From Abyssalbus ytuae (GTDB lineage: Bacteria; Bacteroidota; Bacteroidia; Flavobacteriales; Flavobacteriaceae): 64,000 bases of DNA. Positions within the stretch are counted from its first letter, which is position 1. Each line of letters starts with the position of its first letter. This document shows, piece by piece, positions 28,626-37,074 of this stretch. The notes beneath the pieces are model-generated. The model was not told the DNA's origin, did not search any database, and saw only the letters and a program-made list of their open reading frames with translations. The translations under genes and the position numbers were made by a program. The stretch covers positions 3,906,001-3,970,000 of the forward strand of contig NZ_CP094358.1 in the NCBI RefSeq assembly GCF_022807975.1. Reading direction: 5' to 3'.

Positions 28626-29303
28626 ATGAAAATTACATTTTACGGCCATGCATGTTTAGGTTTAACAATAGGCAATATTAATGTGCTGATAGATCCTTTT
28701 ATTTCAGGAAACCAAAAAGCTTCTAATATTGAGGTAGATTCAATAAAAGCTGATTATATTTTACTTACCCATGCCCATCAGGATCATATTTTGGATGTGG
28801 AAGATATAGCTAAACGCACGGGTGCAACCATAGTATCAAATTTTGAAATAGCCTCTTATTACGGTAATAAAGGATTTGATACTCATCCTATGAACCATGG
28901 CGGTAATTGGGATTTTGAGTTTGGAAATGTCAAGTACGTAATAGCTCATCACACTTCTTCTTTTCCGGATGGTACCTATGGAGGGCAGCCTGGTGGATTT
29001 GTTATAGAAGGAGAGCATAAAAATATTTACATAGCCGGTGATACTTCTTTAACCATGGATATGAAATTAATACCGCTTAAAACTAAACTGGATTTAGCGA
29101 TATTACCTATAGGAGATAATTTTACCATGGGCATAGAAGATGCAATTATTGCTTCGGATTTTGTTGAATGTGATAAAGTACTGGGCTATCATTATGATAC
29201 TTTTGGTTATATAGAAATTGATCATGAAGAAGCAAAAAGAAAATTTTATGATAAAGGAAAAGATTTGATGCTTTTGGAAATAGGCGAAAGCATTGAATTA
29301 TAA
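28626..29303 (+). CDS. UPF0173-type metallo-beta-lactamase fold hydrolase
   Basis: The 225-aa product has the metal motif THAHQDHILD (H-x-H-x-D-H), a further His in NHGGNWDFE, the Asp in IYIAGDTSLT and a late HYDTFGYIE, i.e. a complete set of zinc ligands. It resembles the UPF0173/YtkL metal-dependent hydrolases, whose substrate is unknown to me. It lies between menA and menC, with its stop codon abutting the menC start codon, so it is in the men transcript without a known role there. Confidence 0.87.
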   Translation: MKITFYGHACLGLTIGNINVLIDPFISGNQKASNIEVDSIKADYILLTHAHQDHILDVEDIAKRTGATIVSNFEIASYYGNKGFDTHPMNHGGNWDFEFGNVKYVIAHHTSSFPDGTYGGQPGGFVIEGEHKNIYIAGDTSLTMDMKLIPLKTKLDLAILPIGDNFTMGIEDAIIASDFVECDKVLGYHYDTFGYIEIDHEEAKRKFYDKGKDLMLLEIGESIEL

Positions 29304-30359
29304 ATGAAGGCATCATACCATAAATATATTTTAAATTTTAAAATCCCTGGTGGCACTTCACGAGGGATTTTAACTACAAAAGAAACCTGGTTTATTGTCG
29401 TTGAAGAAAAGAATCGATGGGGAATAGGGGAATGTGGTATTTTACGAACTCTAAGCATAGATGACAGGGACGATTATGAGCAAAAGTTAAAGTGGACGTG
29501 CAATAATATTCATTTAGGAAAAGATAAGCTTCTTGAGAATCTGGTGGAATTTCCTTCTATACAATTTGGAGTAGAACAAGCCTTTTTATCTGTAGAAAGT
29601 GATGATCCGTTTGTACTTTTTCCTTCACAGTTTACAGGGGAGACGTTTATAAATATTAACGGACTGGTATGGATGGGAGATGAGCTTTACATGAAAAATC
29701 AAATTGAAGAGAAACTCCTCAAAGGTTTTAAGTGTATTAAAATGAAAATAGGAGCGATAGATTTTAATACAGAATTAAAATTATTAAAATCTATACGTAA
29801 GGATTTTTCTGCCAGGGAAGTTGAAATAAGAGTTGATGCAAACGGGGCTTTTTCTCCTGCTGAAGCTTTGGAAAAATTAAAAATCCTTTCAGAATTAAGT
29901 TTACATTCAATAGAACAACCAATAAAACCCCGTAATTATGAAATTATGGCCGGTTTATGTAAAACATCGCCTTTGCCCATAGCACTGGATGAAGAATTAA
30001 TCGGGATATTTGATGTAACAGAGAAGAAGAAATTATTACAAATAATCAATCCACAATATATTATTTTAAAACCAAGCTTGATAGGAGGTTATAAAGGGGC
30101 AGAAGAATGGATAGAAATTGCAGAACGGTTAAATATAAAGTGGTGGGTTACCAGTGCTCTGGAGAGCAATATTGGTTTAAATGCAATTTCGCAATGGACT
30201 TACAATTTAAATACCACAATGCCGCAAGGACTGGGCACCGGAAGCTTATTTACCAATAATTTTGACAGTCCCATAGAAGTGAAAAAAGGTAAACTTATAT
30301 GGCAGGCAGATAAGAAATGGGATATTAACAATATAAAAAAATTACTAAGTATAAAATAA
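29304..30359 (+). CDS. menC: o-Succinylbenzoate synthase
   Basis: MenC dehydrates SHCHC to o-succinylbenzoate. The 351-aa product belongs to the enolase superfamily: catalytic lysines lie in FKCIKMKIGAIDF, metal ligands in VRVDANGAF, IEQP and ALDEEL, and a second lysine in YIILKPSLIGG. This lysine-flanked barrel pattern is shared with N-acylamino acid racemases and muconate cycloisomerases, but the position inside the men block makes OSBS the best reading. It starts immediately after the MBL gene. Confidence 0.9.
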   Translation: MKASYHKYILNFKIPGGTSRGILTTKETWFIVVEEKNRWGIGECGILRTLSIDDRDDYEQKLKWTCNNIHLGKDKLLENLVEFPSIQFGVEQAFLSVESDDPFVLFPSQFTGETFININGLVWMGDELYMKNQIEEKLLKGFKCIKMKIGAIDFNTELKLLKSIRKDFSAREVEIRVDANGAFSPAEALEKLKILSELSLHSIEQPIKPRNYEIMAGLCKTSPLPIALDEELIGIFDVTEKKKLLQIINPQYIILKPSLIGGYKGAEEWIEIAERLNIKWWVTSALESNIGLNAISQWTYNLNTTMPQGLGTGSLFTNNFDSPIEVKKGKLIWQADKKWDINNIKKLLSIK

Positions 30360-30368
30360 CAAGTTAAA

Positions 30369-31316
30369 ATGTATATAGCACAGGTATTTAAATTTAAGCA
30401 TGAACTTTGGAGATATATTGTTGGATTTTTTGTTGTCTTTGGCTTGGGTTCACAAATAATAGGCATGGTTCCTCTTCTGATAGCCATTTTATATAAACAA
30501 ATGTCAGAAGGATCTGTGAATTTGAGTGATGAAAAAATGATATTTACCCTTTTTGATTCTAATATAATGTTACCCATTCTTCTGTTCTCATTCGTTGTAG
30601 GTTTTATTTTTCTGTGGCTTTGGGTAAAACATGTTCATCAACAACCTTTTAAAACATTATATTCTGCAAACAGCAGGCTTAACTGGAAAAAGATTTGGTT
30701 TTCCTTCATTGTGTGCACATTGTTGGTAATTATTTCCACAGGAATAGATTATTATATTTCATCAGAAGATTATACACTGAATTTTAAACTTATTCCCTTT
30801 CTGATTCTGTTTATAGTAGGTACTTTGTTAATCCCGATTCAGGCCTCATTTGAAGAATTTTTATTCCGCGGATACCTTATGCAGGGAATAGGAGCCGCTG
30901 CAAAGAATAAATGGGTACCTTTGGTAATCACCTCTATTTTATTTGGTATGATGCATATATTTAATCCGGAAGTAGATAAAATAGGGTATATAATCATGAT
31001 CTCTTATATAGGAATGGGTTTTTTCTTTGGTATAATTACTCTTATGGATGAAGGGTTGGAGTTAGCAGTAGGGTATCATGTGGCTAATAATTTAATCACT
31101 GCTTTATTGGTAACTGCAGATTGGACAGCTTTTCAAACACATTCAATATTTAAATATACAGGTGATCCTACTGTTGGATGGGATGTATTTATACCCATCT
31201 TTGTTGTTTTACCAATAATTATTTTGGTATTTGCAAAGAAATATAAATGGAGAGGATGGAAAGAAAAGTTATTTGGAAAAATTGAAAAACCTGTAACAGT
31301 TAATAATCAATTTTAA
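30369..31316 (+). CDS. CPBP-family intramembrane glutamic endopeptidase
   Basis: The 315-aa membrane protein has about eight hydrophobic helices. Its core shows the three Abi/CPBP motifs: FEEFLFRGYL with Glu162, Glu163 and Arg167, then ILFGMMHIF and finally VGYHVANNLITA. These residues form the active site in Rce1-like proteases. The substrate is unknown; other members act in prenyl-protein processing or bacteriocin self-immunity. It starts 9 bp after menC and is followed by a terminator before menE. Confidence 0.87.
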   Translation: MYIAQVFKFKHELWRYIVGFFVVFGLGSQIIGMVPLLIAILYKQMSEGSVNLSDEKMIFTLFDSNIMLPILLFSFVVGFIFLWLWVKHVHQQPFKTLYSANSRLNWKKIWFSFIVCTLLVIISTGIDYYISSEDYTLNFKLIPFLILFIVGTLLIPIQASFEEFLFRGYLMQGIGAAAKNKWVPLVITSILFGMMHIFNPEVDKIGYIIMISYIGMGFFFGIITLMDEGLELAVGYHVANNLITALLVTADWTAFQTHSIFKYTGDPTVGWDVFIPIFVVLPIIILVFAKKYKWRGWKEKLFGKIEKPVTVNNQF

Positions 31317-31366
31317 AATATAACGCATGTTTACAATTAAATAAAAAATATAACATAATAAATTTT

Positions 31367-31393
31367 AGGCAGAAATAAGTTCTGCCTATTTTT
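31367..31393 (+). terminator. Terminator after the CPBP protease gene
   Basis: Arms AGGCAGAA (31367-31374) and TTCTGCCT (31380-31387) with loop ATAAG, followed by a short T-run. It separates the menB-to-CPBP transcript from menE. Confidence 0.7.
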
Positions 31394-31422
31394 ATGCCCG
31401 ATTTTGTTAACCCCCATAATTT

Positions 31423-32508
31423 ATGAATATGAGTACTCCAACCTTTGATAAAGTACACTTAAAATTTAAACTAAACGGACTTCACTATGACAGGGAAGAA
31501 CTAAAAGAAGTAGCTTTTAGTTTTGTTAAAGAAGGTGAACCCTATGAACAATCAATGGGTGATTATTTAATGGACTGGTTAAACAATAAAGATCATCTTT
31601 TTGTAAAAACTTCCGGTTCCACAGGTACTCCTAAATTAATTAGAATTAACAAGCAACATATGGTTAATTCGGCCATAGCTTCGGGAGATTTTTTTGGTAT
31701 AACAATGGGTGATACAGCCCTACATTGTTTACCTGCTGATTTTATTGCCGGTAAAATGATGTTGGTAAGAGCGATGGTTTTAGGGTTGGAAATTGACCTG
31801 GTCAGACCTTCTCTTAATCCGCTTCAAGGTATTAAAAAAGACTATGATTTTTCGGCAATGATTCCACTTCAACTAAAAAATTCATTGAATAATATCAATC
31901 ACATCAAAAAATTAATAGTAGGAGGGGCATATGTACCTGGAAATTTAGTTGAAAAAATTCAAAATATACCTACCGAAGTTTATGAAACTTATGGGATGAC
32001 AGAAACCGTAACCCATATAGCAGCTAAAAAACTTAATAATTTTAATAGTGAGGAAGAGAAAAACAATATTCATTTCAAACTTTTGCCTAATATAAAAATA
32101 TCAAAAGATGACAGGGATTGTATGGTAATAGATGCACCCGATATTTCAGAAGAAAGAATTGTTACCAATGATATAGTAAAAATTATTTCAGGTGAAGAGT
32201 TTGATTGGATAGGAAGGCATGATAATGTAATTAATTCCGGAGGGGTAAAACTTATTCCCGAAAGTATTGAAGCTAAAATTTCCGGAGCTATTCCCAACAG
32301 GTTTTATGTTACTGGAAAAGATGATGAAAATTTAGGCAAAAAATTAGTTTTGGTAGTGGAAGGCGGAAATAATAATAAAGAAGATATTATTAATAAAGTA
32401 AAATCCGTACCGGCACTTGATAGGTATGAAATTCCAAAGGAATTTATTTTTGTAGATAATTTTAAAGAAACAGAAAACGGAAAAATTATCAGGGAATTAA
32501 TTTACTGA
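31423..32508 (+). CDS. menE: o-Succinylbenzoate-CoA ligase, short AMP-binding protein
   Basis: MenE activates o-succinylbenzoate with ATP and CoA. The 361-aa adenylating enzyme shows the P-loop KTSGSTGTPK near residue 65, VYETYGMTETVTHIA, the ribose-binding DWIGRHDNVINSGG and the C-terminal lysine loop ETENGKIIREL. It is shorter than typical acyl-CoA synthetases (about 480-500 aa) because the N-terminal part is reduced, as I recall for flavobacterial MenE. Placement at the end of the men block supports the assignment. Confidence 0.87.
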   Translation: MNMSTPTFDKVHLKFKLNGLHYDREELKEVAFSFVKEGEPYEQSMGDYLMDWLNNKDHLFVKTSGSTGTPKLIRINKQHMVNSAIASGDFFGITMGDTALHCLPADFIAGKMMLVRAMVLGLEIDLVRPSLNPLQGIKKDYDFSAMIPLQLKNSLNNINHIKKLIVGGAYVPGNLVEKIQNIPTEVYETYGMTETVTHIAAKKLNNFNSEEEKNNIHFKLLPNIKISKDDRDCMVIDAPDISEERIVTNDIVKIISGEEFDWIGRHDNVINSGGVKLIPESIEAKISGAIPNRFYVTGKDDENLGKKLVLVVEGGNNNKEDIINKVKSVPALDRYEIPKEFIFVDNFKETENGKIIRELIY

Positions 32509-32532
32509 TGATTTTTAGAAAGGTAGAATTCC

Positions 32533-33222
32533 CTACCTGGAAATTTCCACTAATTCCGTATAATTAATTAAAGAGTTTTTTGTGTTAAAAAACTCGGTTT
32601 TCACAATGCCAACATCTTTTGCATACCACTCGGTAATGTTTTTGGTTTCAACGGATGTCCCTGTACTCAATTTTAAACTATAGTTCATTTTATAGCAATT
32701 AAAATTCCCCGCAGGAGTGCTAAGTAATTCCTTATCAATTAATTTTCTGTCGGTAACATTTGTAGTAATTTTAATTACAGAGTTATTACTGTTATTAAGT
32801 TCAATTAATATTTCACCATCAAGCAACCGGGTAGAAGTTTTCATTAATCTCGGAAATTCTAAAAAATCACCTTCCACATTCAGATCATAATTCTGATAAT
32901 TTGCCAGCTTATTTTGATCGGCATAAAGCATCATGTCCATATAAAAATTACCCTCAAAGCATTCAGCATTATAAGTGTTAAGATATATTTTTTTACCGGT
33001 TTTATCGTAAGTAGTTAGAGTGATCTCAAAAATTTTTGCTCCTTCTTCGTTTTTTATTTCAGTTAATTCATGGGAGTACCTACTCATAAGCTCTCCCGAT
33101 TTGTTAAAAGTGTTGTATTTCAATATAGTACCTACATTTGCAGGAGCAAATGCTTCACATTCCTGTGCCGGTAAATTATAGTGTGAGATGAGAACAAATA
33201 ATAGCAATAAAAAATTTTTCAT
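32533..33222 (-). CDS. Secreted DUF3108/TapB-like protein
   Basis: The 229-aa product has a signal peptide (MKNFLLLLFVLISHYNLPAQ). The mature part is beta-rich with the patterns NVGTILKYNTFNKSGELMSR near the start, TPAGNFNCYKMNYSL and EWYAKDVGIVKTEF near the end, the last being typical of DUF3108-like barrel proteins (labelled TapB in some annotations). Function is unknown. It converges on menE and is independent of the acyl-CoA carboxylase gene upstream. Confidence 0.72.
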   Translation of the reverse strand: MKNFLLLLFVLISHYNLPAQECEAFAPANVGTILKYNTFNKSGELMSRYSHELTEIKNEEGAKIFEITLTTYDKTGKKIYLNTYNAECFEGNFYMDMMLYADQNKLANYQNYDLNVEGDFLEFPRLMKTSTRLLDGEILIELNNSNNSVIKITTNVTDRKLIDKELLSTPAGNFNCYKMNYSLKLSTGTSVETKNITEWYAKDVGIVKTEFFNTKNSLINYTELVEISR

Positions 33223-33327
33223 AAGTATAATGTAGGTTAAATAAATATCTATTGGGTGAAAATAAATTTAAGTCACGGTTATTATGTATTCCTTAATTCA
33301 AATATAACGAAAAAAGTATCCCTTAAA

Positions 33328-34956
33328 TTATACCTGAATCACTCCGGGGTTAAATCGCTTTTCAATAGGCGAATGATTGGCAGCCTCAATGCCCATGGAT
33401 ATCCATTTTCTTGTATCTAACGGATTTATGATGGCATCTGTCCATAACCTTGCAGCTGCATAGTAAGGAGAAACCTGTGTATCGTATCTTGATTTTATTT
33501 TATTAAACAACGCTTGTTCTTTATCAGGAGAAACAGTCTCGCCTTTCTTTTTTAAAGAAGCCGTTTCTATTTGTAATAATACTTTTGCAGCTTGTGCCCC
33601 TCCCATCACAGCCAATTCTGCACTGGGCCATGCAAAAATCAGCCGGGGATCAAAAGCTTTACCACACATGGCATAATTTCCCGCCCCATAGGAATTTCCT
33701 ACTATTACCGTAAATTTGGGTACCACCGAATTACTTACCGCATTTACCATTTTTGCCCCATCCTTAATGATACCGCCGTGTTCAGATTTACTTCCTACCA
33801 TAAAGCCTGTTACGTCCTGTAAAAATACGAGAGGTATTTTCTTTTGGTTGCAATTGGCTATAAAGCGGGTGGCTTTATCTGCTGAGTCAGAATATATAAC
33901 TCCGCCAAATTGCATTTCACCTTTTTTATTTTTTACCACTTTTCGTTGGTTTGCCACAATTCCCACAGCCCAGCCTTCAATTCTCGCATATCCGGTAATT
34001 ATTGTTTTTCCGTAACCTGCTTTATATTCTTCAAACTCAGATTTGTCTACTAACCGTTTAATAATTTCCATCATATCATACTGGTCAGAACGGCTTTTAG
34101 GAAGAATACCAAAAATATCATCTTCTTTTTCAGTAGGTTTCACAGGTTTAATCTTGTTGAAACCGGCCTTGGTATAATCACCGGTTTTATCTATTATATT
34201 TTTAATAGTATTCAAAGCATCTTTATCATCTTTGGCTTTATAATCGGTTACCCCGCTTATTTCGCAATGAGTGGTGGCGCCTCCCAGTGTTTCATTATCA
34301 ATAGTTTCGCCTATGGCAGCTTTTACCAGGTAGCTTCCCGCTAAAAAAATACTTCCGGTTTTATCCACTATCAATGCTTCATCACTCATAATGGGCAGGT
34401 ATGCACCACCGGCTACGCAACTTCCCATCACGGCAGCAATTTGAGTTATTCCCATACTGCTCATTACAGCATTATTACGAAATATACGTCCAAAATGTTC
34501 TTTATCGGGGAATATTTCATCCTGCATGGGCAGGTAAACCCCGGCGCTGTCTACAAGGTAAATAATGGGAAGTCTGTTCTCTATCGCAATTTCCTGGGCT
34601 CTTAAATTCTTTTTTCCGGTAACAGGAAACCAGGCTCCTGCTTTTACCGTAGCATCATTGGCAACAACAATACATTGCCGGCCTTTTATATAACCAATTT
34701 TTACAATAACTCCACCCGAAGGGCACCCACCATGTTCTTTATACATATCTTCTCCGGCAAAAGCACCTATTTCAATGGATTTCGAATCTTTGTCAAGAAG
34801 GTAATCAACTCTTTCCCGGGCTGTCATTTTCCCCTCTGCATGTAGTTTTTCAATCCTTTTTTCGCCACCACCTAACTTAATCCTGGCATAACGCTTTATC
34901 AGGTCGGACAAAAGAAGTTTGTTGTGGTCTTCGTTTTTGTTGAAGTTGATATCCAT
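33328..34956 (-). CDS. Acyl-CoA carboxylase carboxyltransferase (beta) subunit
   Basis: The 542-aa protein moves CO2 from biotin to an acyl-CoA. It has the two crotonase-like halves of the family: FPVTGKKNLRAQEIAIENRL, VDSAGVYLPMQDEIFPD and GSCVAGGAYLPIMSDEALI in the first; FLQDVTGFMVGSKSEHGG and GNSYGAGNYAMCGKAFDPR in the second. The sequence and the FPD loop recall methylcrotonyl-CoA carboxylase (leucine breakdown). No biotin carboxylase or biotin-carrier gene is next to it, so the partner must be encoded elsewhere; propionyl-CoA specificity is not excluded. Confidence 0.88.
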   Translation of the reverse strand: MDINFNKNEDHNKLLLSDLIKRYARIKLGGGEKRIEKLHAEGKMTARERVDYLLDKDSKSIEIGAFAGEDMYKEHGGCPSGGVIVKIGYIKGRQCIVVANDATVKAGAWFPVTGKKNLRAQEIAIENRLPIIYLVDSAGVYLPMQDEIFPDKEHFGRIFRNNAVMSSMGITQIAAVMGSCVAGGAYLPIMSDEALIVDKTGSIFLAGSYLVKAAIGETIDNETLGGATTHCEISGVTDYKAKDDKDALNTIKNIIDKTGDYTKAGFNKIKPVKPTEKEDDIFGILPKSRSDQYDMMEIIKRLVDKSEFEEYKAGYGKTIITGYARIEGWAVGIVANQRKVVKNKKGEMQFGGVIYSDSADKATRFIANCNQKKIPLVFLQDVTGFMVGSKSEHGGIIKDGAKMVNAVSNSVVPKFTVIVGNSYGAGNYAMCGKAFDPRLIFAWPSAELAVMGGAQAAKVLLQIETASLKKKGETVSPDKEQALFNKIKSRYDTQVSPYYAAARLWTDAIINPLDTRKWISMGIEAANHSPIEKRFNPGVIQV

Positions 34957-35077
34957 TGGTTTATTTTAGAATTAGCGCTAAAATACAAAAAGCAGGAAAA
35001 TTATTTTTTTTAATATTTTCATTAAATTGTACGATATTTGCCACCCCTTTGTCTACTTACTAAATGAATATAATATT

Positions 35078-35260
35078 ATGGGAATGAATAAAAATACGGT
35101 ACTGGCGTGGGCCACCACAATAATGATAATAGTGGGATTGGCTTTAATTGCGCTGGGAGCTTTCAGGTATGATGATGTGGCAGGGTACGGTTTTGCTGCC
35201 GTCGGCATCGGTTTTTTTGCAGTTGCATGGGTGTTTAATGCACTAAAAGGCAGGGTTTAA
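35078..35260 (+). CDS. Small two-helix membrane protein (CAL67264-like)
   Basis: From the ATG at 35078 the product is 60 aa, MGMNKNTVLAWATTIM onwards, with two hydrophobic segments separated by the invariant-looking FRYDDVAGYGFAAVG and a final ALKGRV. It matches a small family that I recall from flavobacteria as CAL67264. A frame-matched ATG at 35027 would add 17 residues that do not look like that family. It is 60 bp upstream of ettA on the same strand. Function unknown. Confidence 0.72.
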   Translation: MGMNKNTVLAWATTIMIIVGLALIALGAFRYDDVAGYGFAAVGIGFFAVAWVFNALKGRV

Positions 35261-35320
35261 CATTCCTTAATTTTACAAGGGAGAATATATCATCGAATAA
35301 ATAAATCAACATTTCAACGT

Positions 35321-37015
35321 ATGTCAGACGATAAGAAAGTTATCTTTTCTATGTCCGGGGTTACTAAAACCTATCCCGGAGCTAACAAAACTGTTCTTAA
35401 AGATATTTACCTGAGCTTTTTTTACGGAGCTAAAATTGGAATTCTGGGCCTCAATGGTTCAGGGAAGTCTACTTTGTTAAAAATAATAGCCGGAATAGAC
35501 AAAAATTACCAGGGAGATGTGGTTTTTTCATCGGGCTATACCGTGGGCTATTTAGAACAGGAGCCTCAACTGGATGAAGATAAAACAGTTATAGAAATTG
35601 TAAGGGAAGGAGTAGCCGATACCGTTGCTATTCTTGACGAGTACAATAAAATAAATGACATGTTCGGACTTCCCGAAGTATATGAAGACGCTGAAAAAAT
35701 GCAAAAGCTTATGGATAAGCAGGCGGAACTGCAAGATAAAATTGATGCGGTAAATGCATGGGAGCTTGATACCAAGCTCGAAATAGCTATGGATGCCCTG
35801 CGCACTCCCGAACCTGATACTCCTGTAAAAGTATTGTCAGGGGGAGAAAGAAGGAGGGTAGCTTTATGCAGGCTATTGCTTCAGCAACCGGATGTATTAT
35901 TATTAGATGAACCTACCAACCATTTAGATGCCGAATCAGTGTTATGGCTGGAACAGCATTTGCAACAATACAGCGGGACTGTAATAGCGGTTACCCACGA
36001 CAGGTATTTTCTTGATAATGTGGCCGGATGGATACTTGAACTGGACAGAGGAGAAGGAATACCATGGAAAGGAAATTATTCCTCCTGGTTAGATCAGAAG
36101 GCAAAACGTTTGGCACAGGAACAAAAACAAGCTTCCAAACGACAAAAAACATTGGAAAGGGAGCTAGAATGGGTAAGAATGGCGCCTAAAGGCCGCCAGG
36201 CAAAACAAAAGGCCCGTTTAAATAATTATGATAAATTATTGAATGAAGACCAGAAAAGACTGGATGAAAAGTTAGAGATTTATATACCTAACGGACCCCG
36301 TTTAGGTACTAATGTAATTGAAGCCAATGGGGTTTCCAAAGCATTTGGAGATAAACTTTTGTATGAAAATTTGAATTTTAAGCTGCCGCAGGCAGGTATA
36401 GTTGGTATTATTGGCCCCAACGGAGCAGGTAAAACCACTATTTTTAAAATGATAATGGGAGAAGAGAAACCTGACAAAGGTGAATTTATGGTGGGAGATA
36501 CGGTAAAAATTGCGTATGTAGACCAATCGCATGCTAATATAGATCCTGATAAAACGATATGGGAAAATTTTTCAGGCGCACAGGAATTGGTTATGATGGG
36601 AGGTAAGCAGGTAAATTCAAGGGCTTATTTAAGCAGGTTTAATTTTTCGGGGAATGAACAAAATAAAAAAGTTTCCTCATTATCAGGTGGAGAGAGAAAC
36701 AGATTGCATCTCGCCATGACCTTAAAGGAAGAAGGAAATGTTTTGTTACTGGATGAGCCTACCAACGATTTGGATGTTAATACTCTGAGAGCTTTGGAAG
36801 AAGGACTTGAAAATTTTGCCGGATGTGCCGTGATTATCTCTCACGACAGGTGGTTTTTAGACAGAATATGTACACATATTTTAGCTTTTGAAGGGAATTC
36901 GGAAGTTTATTTCTTTGAAGGAAGTTTCTCTGATTATGAAGAAAATAAGCGAAAAAGATTAGGAGTGGATTTAACTCCAAAGCGTATTAAATACAAAAAA
37001 CTTATCAGAAATTAA
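35321..37015 (+). CDS. ettA: Energy-dependent translational throttle ABC-F ATPase
   Basis: EttA binds the ribosomal E site and gates the first elongation step according to ATP/ADP. The 564-aa product has two ABC cassettes: Walker A GLNGSGKST, signature LSGGERRRVALCR and LLLDEPTNHLDAESV; then GPNGAGKTT, LSGGERNRLHLAM and LLLDEPTNDLDVNTL. Between them is the P-site interaction linker (EQKQASKRQKTLEREL to ARLNNYDKLL). The arm and linker lengths fit EttA rather than Uup or YheS. No membrane domain is present, as expected for ABC-F. Confidence 0.94.
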   Translation: MSDDKKVIFSMSGVTKTYPGANKTVLKDIYLSFFYGAKIGILGLNGSGKSTLLKIIAGIDKNYQGDVVFSSGYTVGYLEQEPQLDEDKTVIEIVREGVADTVAILDEYNKINDMFGLPEVYEDAEKMQKLMDKQAELQDKIDAVNAWELDTKLEIAMDALRTPEPDTPVKVLSGGERRRVALCRLLLQQPDVLLLDEPTNHLDAESVLWLEQHLQQYSGTVIAVTHDRYFLDNVAGWILELDRGEGIPWKGNYSSWLDQKAKRLAQEQKQASKRQKTLERELEWVRMAPKGRQAKQKARLNNYDKLLNEDQKRLDEKLEIYIPNGPRLGTNVIEANGVSKAFGDKLLYENLNFKLPQAGIVGIIGPNGAGKTTIFKMIMGEEKPDKGEFMVGDTVKIAYVDQSHANIDPDKTIWENFSGAQELVMMGGKQVNSRAYLSRFNFSGNEQNKKVSSLSGGERNRLHLAMTLKEEGNVLLLDEPTNDLDVNTLRALEEGLENFAGCAVIISHDRWFLDRICTHILAFEGNSEVYFFEGSFSDYEENKRKRLGVDLTPKRIKYKKLIRN

Positions 37016-37024
37016 AAGTTGATA

Positions 37025-37061
37025 AAAAGGGAAGTTCCGGATTGGTAACTTCCTTTTTTTT
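37025..37061. terminator. Terminator between ettA and recG
   Basis: AAAAGGGAAGTT (37025-37036) pairs with AACTTCC (37047-37053) and the following T-run, with one bulged G. It lies between converging genes and can serve both, better for ettA. Confidence 0.65.
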
Positions 37062-37074
37062 AATAGTCTATTTA

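Noticed and set aside
32521-32538. Hairpin AGGTAG-N6-CTACCT between menE and the DUF3108-like gene as a terminator
   Set aside because: The stem is only six base pairs, overlaps the stop codon region and lacks a T-tract on either strand.
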